21,862 bases of DNA, taken from Promethearchaeia archaeon. GTDB lineage: Archaea > Asgardarchaeota > Lokiarchaeia > Sigyniarchaeales > SOKP01. Position numbers and translations under genes: made by a program. Under the pieces are notes generated by a model. It ran no database searches. It was given only the letters and a program-made list of their open reading frames with translations, and was not told the DNA's origin. Shown piece after piece: positions 14,761 through 20,359 of this stretch. The DNA is taken from assembly GCA_029856445.1 (NCBI GenBank), contig JAHQWY010000019.1, positions 1-21,862 of the forward strand, written 5' to 3'. Position 1 is the first letter of the stretch. Every line of letters begins with the position of its first letter.

Positions 14761-15855
14761 ATGTCAAAGGAGAATAACTCAAAAGATATAAAGGAAAGAA
14801 AAATAGAACACCTTAAAATACCATTAGAGCATGATGTACAGCACTCAAAAAACTATTTTAATGATATGAAATTAATTCATCATCCAATTCCAGATATAGA
14901 TCTTGAAGAAGTTGATCTTTCAACAAAGTTCTTTAATAAAAAAATTTCTGCACCCATTTGTATTTCAGCGATTACTGGCGGTCATCCAATCTCAAAAGAG
15001 ATTAATGAAATTTTAGCTAAAGCTGCAGAGGAGGAGAATATTTTAATGAGTGTCGGAAGTCAACGTGCAGGAATCGAAGACGTTACTTTATTAGATTCAT
15101 TTAAAATTACCAGAGATGTGGCCCCTTATATTCCTATAATCGGAAATATTGGAATTGGACAGGTCAGTGACTTCAATTTTGATATACAAGATTTCAGCAA
15201 ATGCATAGAAATGATAAACGCTGATGTAATGGCAATTCATTTGAATGTTTTACATGAATTGGTTCAAGATAAAGGTGATACATCTTATAGACTTTTTCGT
15301 AAGAATTTTCAAAAGCTGCGAGAAACTTACAATATTCCAATAATTGCAAAAGAAGTAGGAACCGGTTTTAACCAAGAAGTGGCTTTAAATCTTGATAAAC
15401 TCGGTTTTGATGGATTTGATATTGGAGGTGCTGGAGGGACCAGTTTTGCAGCTATTGAATCCAAACGTAATAATCTTAATAATCAAAGATATACTCGAGA
15501 TCCAGCAGAAGTATTTAGGGAATGGGGGATCCCTACACCTATAAGTATCATTTATGTAAGAAATGTGTCTCAGAAACCTATAATTGCTACGGGAGGTTTA
15601 AGAACTGGAATAGATATTGCTAAATCAATTGCATTAGGCGCTGATTTAGGGGGTTTTGCGTATAACTTTCTCGTATCCTCATGGAAAGATAGAAAAGAAA
15701 AATCTATTTCTAACACTGTCAAAGAAATAAGAACGTTAAAAAGTGAATTGCGTTCGTGTCTATGGTTAATGAATATAGATGAACTAGCTAAATTAAAAGG
15801 GAGAAGGGATAAATATGTTCTTTTGGGTGAATTGTATAGATGGTTAAACCAATAA
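14761..15855 (+). CDS. fni: Isopentenyl-diphosphate delta-isomerase, type 2 (FMN-dependent)
   Basis: Interconverts IPP and DMAPP using reduced FMN. The 364-residue protein has the type 2 signature: ERKIEHLKIPLEHDVQ near the N-terminus, APICISAITGGH, SVGSQRAGIED, IGNIGIGQ, IIAKEVGTGF, DIGGAGGTSFAAIE and ATGGLRTGIDIAKSIALGAD for the flavin phosphate. One point is odd. The catalytic block normally read as H-L-N-x-x-Q-E is here HLNVLHE (160-166), so the nearly invariant Gln is His165, while Asn162 and Glu166 (Mg ligand region) are kept, as is the Gln of LVQDKGD downstream. The gene follows isopentenyl phosphate kinase by 42 bp and ends the plus-strand operon, 10 bp from a convergent small gene. 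A type 1 (Nudix) isomerase is not in the window. Confidence 0.95.
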   Translation: MSKENNSKDIKERKIEHLKIPLEHDVQHSKNYFNDMKLIHHPIPDIDLEEVDLSTKFFNKKISAPICISAITGGHPISKEINEILAKAAEEENILMSVGSQRAGIEDVTLLDSFKITRDVAPYIPIIGNIGIGQVSDFNFDIQDFSKCIEMINADVMAIHLNVLHELVQDKGDTSYRLFRKNFQKLRETYNIPIIAKEVGTGFNQEVALNLDKLGFDGFDIGGAGGTSFAAIESKRNNLNNQRYTRDPAEVFREWGIPTPISIIYVRNVSQKPIIATGGLRTGIDIAKSIALGADLGGFAYNFLVSSWKDRKEKSISNTVKEIRTLKSELRSCLWLMNIDELAKLKGRRDKYVLLGELYRWLNQ

Positions 15856-15856
15856 T

Positions 15857-15889
15857 TTTACGTTCTCAATGTTTTATATCGTAAATTTT
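15857..15889. terminator. Possible bidirectional stem-loop at the convergent gene ends
   Basis: TTTACG (15857-15862) pairs with CGTAAA (15880-15885), followed on the plus strand by TTTTA. It starts just after the isomerase stop and overlaps the last codons of the convergent small gene. With only six pairs and a long loop it is a weak candidate, but the place is where a terminator is needed. Confidence 0.25.
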
Positions 15890-16090
15890 ATTGACTAAAT
15901 GGCAACCTCTATTATTTTCTTTAGAAAATATACACCTGTGCCTAATATCATCCTTTTTGTTTGAATATTTCATACATCCCCAGCATTGAACTTTAGCTAA
16001 ACTAAATTTTTTCTCCCGATTGTATTCTCTTATTTCTTCACATATCATTAAAGCAATATCTTCTGGAATAGGTTCTATATCTTCCTTCAT
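15866..16090 (-). CDS. Small Cys-rich, putative zinc-binding protein
   Basis: This 74-residue protein has Cys36-x2-Cys39 (QCWGCM), Cys53 and Cys63, with His51 and His64 adjacent, a pattern suited to one zinc or a small metal site. The first 30 residues look helical and acidic. The start is ATG 16090. It is the last gene of a minus-strand series with the longin-like protein and UbiX, 122 bp after the former, and ends 10 bp from the isomerase. I recognise no named family. The even spacing of cysteines and normal codon use argue that it is a real gene, and its function is unknown. Confidence 0.6.
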   Translation of the reverse strand: MKEDIEPIPEDIALMICEEIREYNREKKFSLAKVQCWGCMKYSNKKDDIRHRCIFSKENNRGCHLVNKIYDIKH

Positions 16091-16212
16091 TTTTTTTTCA
16101 TTTTAAAATTTGATAGCTCTTATTAAGATTCAATTAGAATAATTTATATTAAAAAGATTAGTAGCTCAATTTTTATTCTTTAAATTGATTAAATTTGAAA
16201 CTTTAAAAAAAA

Positions 16213-16614
16213 TTAGAGAGATTCTTCAGAAGTCTTATACGGATTATCTTCCAAGGAATCTTTGATAATCTCTTCAAACTGTGTGAATGCTCCAATCTGA
16301 CCTTTATAGTCTTCAATTTTTTTCGTATAGAGTTTAAAGAATTTTTTTGATACTCTTTCTAGTTCACGATTTATTTTTTTCTGATTAAAAAGTTTTGAAG
16401 AGTTGGCAACAAACATAAGTTCATATCTCTTAATTATAGTAAATCTTTTATTATTCAATTCAAAATTAGATAATCCTCCATCAACTAATTGATCGGCAAA
16501 AGTACTTAACGCACTCATCATCGCTCCAAATGCTTGAGAAGAAATGGATTCATTGAATACTCTATTAAACATTACTATTCCAGATTTATTCAGAATCCAA
16601 ATATCTTGAAGCAC
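16213..16614 (-). CDS. Longin/roadblock-like domain protein
   Basis: The ~133-residue protein starts with DIWILNKSGIVMFNRVF, continues with a helix around QAFGAMMSALSTFADQL, then strands at LSNFELNNKRFTIIKRYELMFVANS, then a charged helix. This strand-helix-strand order is that of the longin/roadblock superfamily, whose small members are abundant in Asgard archaea and which in eukaryotes serve in GTPase regulation and vesicle traffic. There is no ATG: the frame opens at TTG 16620, and GTG 16614 gives the N-terminus M-L-Q-D-I-W-I-L, which fits the domain start better. The last ~45 residues are polar and probably flexible. It sits between UbiX and the small Cys-rich gene. The domain call is from pattern only, and the partner GTPase, if any, is not in the window. 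Confidence 0.65.
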   Translation of the reverse strand: MLQDIWILNKSGIVMFNRVFNESISSQAFGAMMSALSTFADQLVDGGLSNFELNNKRFTIIKRYELMFVANSSKLFNQKKINRELERVSKKFFKLYTKKIEDYKGQIGAFTQFEEIIKDSLEDNPYKTSEESL

Positions 16615-16682
16615 TTTCAATTAAACAACCCTATACAAAATTTATTTAAATCTCAATAACAAATTCATTATCTTTATCTTTT

Positions 16683-17231
16683 TTACAATGTCCCCCATCT
16701 TTTAATATTACTTTCAATCCCAATTTGGTCTAATATTCTTCCTACGGTGTGATCAATAAGTTCTTCAACACTTTTAGGTTTAATATAGTATGAAGGGATT
16801 GGGGGGTGAATTATCACACCCAATCTTGCTAATTTAAGCATATTCTCAAGGTGGATTGCATTAAATGGAGTTTCTCTTACGACTAATATCAATTTCCTTT
16901 TTTCCTTTATCATTACATCCGCTGCTCTTGTAATTAAATTATTTGCATATCCATTTGCTATTGCTGATAAAGTTTTCATTGAACAAGGTATTACTATCAT
17001 ACACGCAATCTTGTAAGAACCGCTTGCTGGAGGAGATAAAAGATTATCTACCTCATAATTTTTATCTGCAAGATTACGAATATCAGAGATTTTATAGTTC
17101 GTTTCAATATTTATTATTTTTTCAGCAATCTTAGAGATGATTAGTTCAATTTCAATGTTTTTTTCCTTAAGAGTTTTTAGAAATTTAACCGCTAAATCAA
17201 CTCCTGTTGCTCCAGTTATTGCTACTAACAT
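16683..17231 (-). CDS. ubiX: UbiX-family flavin prenyltransferase
   Basis: Makes prenylated FMN by attaching a dimethylallyl group (from DMAP or DMAPP) to reduced FMN. UbiD-type decarboxylases, such as the one at 10.0-11.4 kb, need this cofactor. The 182-residue sequence has the family features: MLVAITGATG (1-10) for flavin phosphate, PPASGSY (67-73), IPCSMKTLSAIANGYANN (81-98), TRAADVMIKEKRKL (101-114), VVRETP (118-123), and the C-terminal PPIPSYY and DHTVGRILDQIGI. Frame analysis allows a TTG start at 17246, but ATG 17231 begins exactly at the usual MxxAITGA and is preferred. It is encoded on the strand opposite its client and shares an apparent transcript with the prenyl synthase upstream, which uses the same allylic precursors. 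Confidence 0.93.
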   Translation of the reverse strand: MLVAITGATGVDLAVKFLKTLKEKNIEIELIISKIAEKIINIETNYKISDIRNLADKNYEVDNLLSPPASGSYKIACMIVIPCSMKTLSAIANGYANNLITRAADVMIKEKRKLILVVRETPFNAIHLENMLKLARLGVIIHPPIPSYYIKPKSVEELIDHTVGRILDQIGIESNIKRWGTL

Positions 17232-17367
17232 CTGACTAATTCTCAATTAATTTGATAATAGTAATTATATAGTTGAATTTAATAATTCTTCTATGAATTT
17301 TAGTTCTTATCTTTTTCTATATTAAGATAATGAAAAAAATGAAATATCAAATCAAGATAGTTTCTCT

Positions 17368-18435
17368 TTAGAATTTTCTTTCTACAACAAAATTTAATAG
17401 ACTTTCAAAGAATTCTGCTTCTGATTTAGTGATTGATGGTCTCAAATTATCTAAAGATGATTTTGCTTTTTGATAATATTTATCTGCTAATTTTTTGCAT
17501 GAATCAACCGCATCTGCTTTAGAGAACAAATCTTTAACTTCTTGAACATCATTTTTAGTCATATTAGGATTTTCAAGTAATTCAGTAAGTCGTATCTTAT
17601 TTGAGTTATCTAAATTATCCAAAGCAGTTAATTTTAAAGCAGTGAGTTTATTCTCTCGGATATCACCATCTGTGGGCTTCCCAGTTACCGTTTCATCCCC
17701 AAAAGTACCTAAAATATCATCAATTATCTGAAAAACAATACCAAGATTTATACCATAAATAGAAAGATCATTTATACAGTCTTCAGTTGCTCTCGCATAA
17801 TTTGCTCCTATTAAAATTGATTTTTCAATTAAAGCTCCAGTTTTTAGCGATACCATTTCAATGTAATCAGAAAGAGCGAGGTTTGTTTGGTTAACCATAT
17901 CAGTTTCAATTAAAACACCATTAGCAATTTCTATAAAAGCTTCCTCATAGTATTTTATCGCATTTAAATTCAATTCCCTATTGAAATCGTTATGAAAATA
18001 AGCTTCTAAACCTAAAAAAAAGGCAGAATCACCGCCTATAATTCCTATAGAGTTCCCGAAATCTGTTGCTATCATCTTTTTCAAATTATATTTTTCGTGG
18101 TAATTCCTAAATCTAAAATGAAACGCCGGTTTTCCTCTTCTAAAATTATCTTTATCGATAATATCATCATGAATCAGCGAGGCATTATGGAGAAACTCAG
18201 TACCCACGCTTGGAAATACAATTCTTTCATCCTTTTTCTCATTGAACGCATTATAAGTACCGATACATAGTAATGGTCGAATTTTTTTGCCCCCAGCTAA
18301 GAAGTAATCTTTTAATTCTGAATAGTAATCCCTCAAAAATGTGTTATTTATATTTTTTAATTTCCTGTCATATATAGATTTAATTGCATCATTGATCTTG
18401 GCTTTATATTCGTTTAGATACTCATTAAGTTTCAT
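17368..18435 (-). CDS. Trans-isoprenyl diphosphate synthase (polyprenyl synthetase, GGPP synthase-like)
   Basis: Condenses DMAPP with successive IPP units to an all-trans prenyl diphosphate, in archaea chiefly geranylgeranyl diphosphate for ether lipids. The 355-residue protein shows GGKKIRP (48-54), the first Asp-rich motif DDIID (90-94) followed by DNFRRGKPA, the second motif IIDDILGTFGDE (237-248) with TGKP and GDIRENKLTAL, and the conserved Lys/Thr in SLKTGALIE (196-204). The residue five before the first motif, a main chain-length determinant, is Ala85, with Ser86 at minus four. This small side chain recalls long-chain synthases, so a product longer than C20 is possible. ATG 18435 is preceded by AAGGT inside the palindrome AGGTATTACCT. 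It heads the minus-strand series toward UbiX. Confidence 0.93.
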   Translation of the reverse strand: MKLNEYLNEYKAKINDAIKSIYDRKLKNINNTFLRDYYSELKDYFLAGGKKIRPLLCIGTYNAFNEKKDERIVFPSVGTEFLHNASLIHDDIIDKDNFRRGKPAFHFRFRNYHEKYNLKKMIATDFGNSIGIIGGDSAFFLGLEAYFHNDFNRELNLNAIKYYEEAFIEIANGVLIETDMVNQTNLALSDYIEMVSLKTGALIEKSILIGANYARATEDCINDLSIYGINLGIVFQIIDDILGTFGDETVTGKPTDGDIRENKLTALKLTALDNLDNSNKIRLTELLENPNMTKNDVQEVKDLFSKADAVDSCKKLADKYYQKAKSSLDNLRPSITKSEAEFFESLLNFVVERKF

Positions 18436-18573
18436 TAGGTATTACCTTTGTATTGGTTAATAATGATATTCCTTCTAAATTATAAAAGAAAAATTTTACT
18501 AGAATATAAGTAATTTCAAATTATCAATATTCTTAATTACTAGAAATGATCAAGTTTTAACTACAAAATTAGG

Positions 18574-18593
18574 ATTTGAAAATTTTTTCAAAT
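18574..18593. promoter_or_regulatory. 20-bp near-perfect palindrome, putative operator
   Basis: ATTTGAAAA (18574-18582) and TTTTCAAAT (18585-18593) are exact complements around a two-base centre. The element lies directly upstream of a TATA-like AAATATATTTTT (18595-18606), about 36 bases before TTG 18629, in the region divergent between the prenyl synthase and the membrane hydrolase. This is a standard operator layout for a dimeric regulator. AT-rich composition raises the chance of coincidence. Confidence 0.45.
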
Positions 18594-18628
18594 GAAATAT
18601 ATTTTTTACACATGGATTAGAGAGAACT

Positions 18629-20317
18629 TTGGGTATCTTACATAAAATAAGATCTGACAGAAAAAAATTAGGTTTATTGGTCAGTATTTCAATATTATGT
18701 ATTGGAGTAATTCCATTACTTATTTTAACATTTATTCCTGAGTTAAAGAATTTATACACGATTGAACCATTAGGACTGGAAACTGAGGATGGAGTATATA
18801 TTAGTGCTTTTAAATATACACCAAAAGGAGAAAGAAGCCACGTGGGAATCGTAGTTGGACATGGATTTTTTGGTAGTAAACTCAATATGCAACCTCTTAG
18901 TATAGAGCTTGTTAAACGAGGATTTACAGTAATAAACATTGATTTTCGTGGGCATGGGGCTTCAGGAGGATATTTTCAACGCGGAAAATTAGTATATGAT
19001 ATAAAAGCAGCTGCCGATTACTTGGAATATAATCTACCATACATCATTGAAATTGGGCTTGTTGGACATTCTTTGGGAGCATATGAAGTAATAGATTTTT
19101 CACAGACTTATCCAGATAGAATTAATGCAACTATAGCGATTGGGGCGGTGTCATTAGAATATATGAATGTATCTAATTTTCTTTTAACATCAGGAAGATA
19201 TGATACAGGATTGACTGAAGTTAAAATCCTTGAAGTCTTAAGACAATATACTGGTAGAGAAGATGTAAAAGTTGGAAAAACGTATAATGGAGATTTTAAT
19301 GGCGGAAATAACACTAAAGGTTTCATTAGCCCATATGCCGGACATTTGACGGAAGTAGTAGATTATGCAATTATCTATCAAACAGTTCAATGGTTTGAAC
19401 AAGCTTTTTATGGGGAAAAGGGGAAAAATGTTTTCATAACTGCTACAGCTTTATTAATCTTTTCTTATGTCTCACTAGTGGGGATTATTGCTATTAATTC
19501 TATATTGGTTGTATATTTAAACAATTATTTTTTCAAACATAAAGAAATATTACCAGAGAAAGAGATAATAAAAGAACTAAAGAAAGCTACAATTAAAAAA
19601 CTAATAATATATTATACTGTTCCTGTTGAGCTTATTCAAATTACCTTTTTTCTCTTCCTTTCACGCATTTCTCCAGAAGCTGTTTCCTATTCTACATCAA
19701 GTATAACTTTGTTACTTATAATCGGAGCTGCAATTGGATCTTATATAGTATATAATTTACTCTTATTGGACTGGGAGGAAAGGTTTTCTATCAAAGATAT
19801 ATTTATTAAGCTTAAAAGAATGTGTTCCATAACACCCTTTCGTTCAACCCTATTTGGAATTATTATTGCTGTAGTTTCAATATTATCTATAGCAGCGATT
19901 TGGCATTGGTCCGTCCAAAACACTTTACCAACTCTAAATGGTGTTGGTAGAATGGTATTATTAACTTTAATATCATTCCCTTTTTTCATTATAAGAGAAT
20001 TCTATTTAAGAAACGTCCAAGGACAATTGATCAATATAAATAAATATGTAGAATATATTTTAATGGCAGGTATTGGGATTTTAATGGATAATATCCTTAT
20101 TCTTGCTATGTTCATTGTTGGAAAGATTAATTTAGTATATTTACCACCATATGCACTTTATCTATTAGCATGGGTTATATTTTCTATCATACAAAATATC
20201 ACGGTTACGTGGGTTTATATAAACTCAGGACGTAACATATTAGGATCTACGATTTTTACGAGTATTTTCTACTCATGGATGATTGTTGTCTTTTTTCCTT
20301 CTTATGGATTTCTATAA
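18629..20317 (+). CDS. Membrane-anchored alpha/beta hydrolase with polytopic C-terminal half
   Basis: The 562-residue protein joins two parts. After an N-terminal membrane segment (about 15-36), residues 45-260 are an alpha/beta hydrolase: GIVVGHGFFGS (73-83) for the oxyanion side, INIDFRGHGAS (103-112), the nucleophile elbow VGHSLGA (145-151) with Ser148, probable Asp192 in SGRYDT and His239 in YAGHLTE. Residues 268-560 hold about seven to eight hydrophobic helices (near 268-298, 325-345, 358-380, 403-425, 440-456, 474-498, 503-530, 540-558). With this layout the catalytic domain would face outside. Substrate is unknown; lipid or peptide esters are plausible. The start is TTG 18629 after AGAGAG. 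No ATG is in frame upstream, since the nearby ATG 18612 runs into a stop at once. Confidence 0.8.
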   Translation: MGILHKIRSDRKKLGLLVSISILCIGVIPLLILTFIPELKNLYTIEPLGLETEDGVYISAFKYTPKGERSHVGIVVGHGFFGSKLNMQPLSIELVKRGFTVINIDFRGHGASGGYFQRGKLVYDIKAAADYLEYNLPYIIEIGLVGHSLGAYEVIDFSQTYPDRINATIAIGAVSLEYMNVSNFLLTSGRYDTGLTEVKILEVLRQYTGREDVKVGKTYNGDFNGGNNTKGFISPYAGHLTEVVDYAIIYQTVQWFEQAFYGEKGKNVFITATALLIFSYVSLVGIIAINSILVVYLNNYFFKHKEILPEKEIIKELKKATIKKLIIYYTVPVELIQITFFLFLSRISPEAVSYSTSSITLLLIIGAAIGSYIVYNLLLLDWEERFSIKDIFIKLKRMCSITPFRSTLFGIIIAVVSILSIAAIWHWSVQNTLPTLNGVGRMVLLTLISFPFFIIREFYLRNVQGQLININKYVEYILMAGIGILMDNILILAMFIVGKINLVYLPPYALYLLAWVIFSIIQNITVTWVYINSGRNILGSTIFTSIFYSWMIVVFFPSYGFL

Positions 20318-20359
20318 AATAGATTTTATCTGTAATGATAGTTTTAATTCGGTCTAGAA

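Noticed and set aside
16943..17134. 63-codon plus-strand frame inside UbiX
   Set aside because: It is antisense to conserved UbiX motifs and has no supporting signal.
17368..18435. Second Asp-rich motif reading DDILG instead of DDxxD as a sign of an inactive prenyl synthase
   Set aside because: DDILG followed by FGD is common in functional archaeal and bacterial polyprenyl synthases, so it is not a defect.
18550..18939. 129-codon minus-strand frame over the start of the membrane hydrolase
   Set aside because: It is antisense to the membrane anchor and hydrolase front, and its composition (Pro, Ser, Asn rich) is what complementing such a gene gives.
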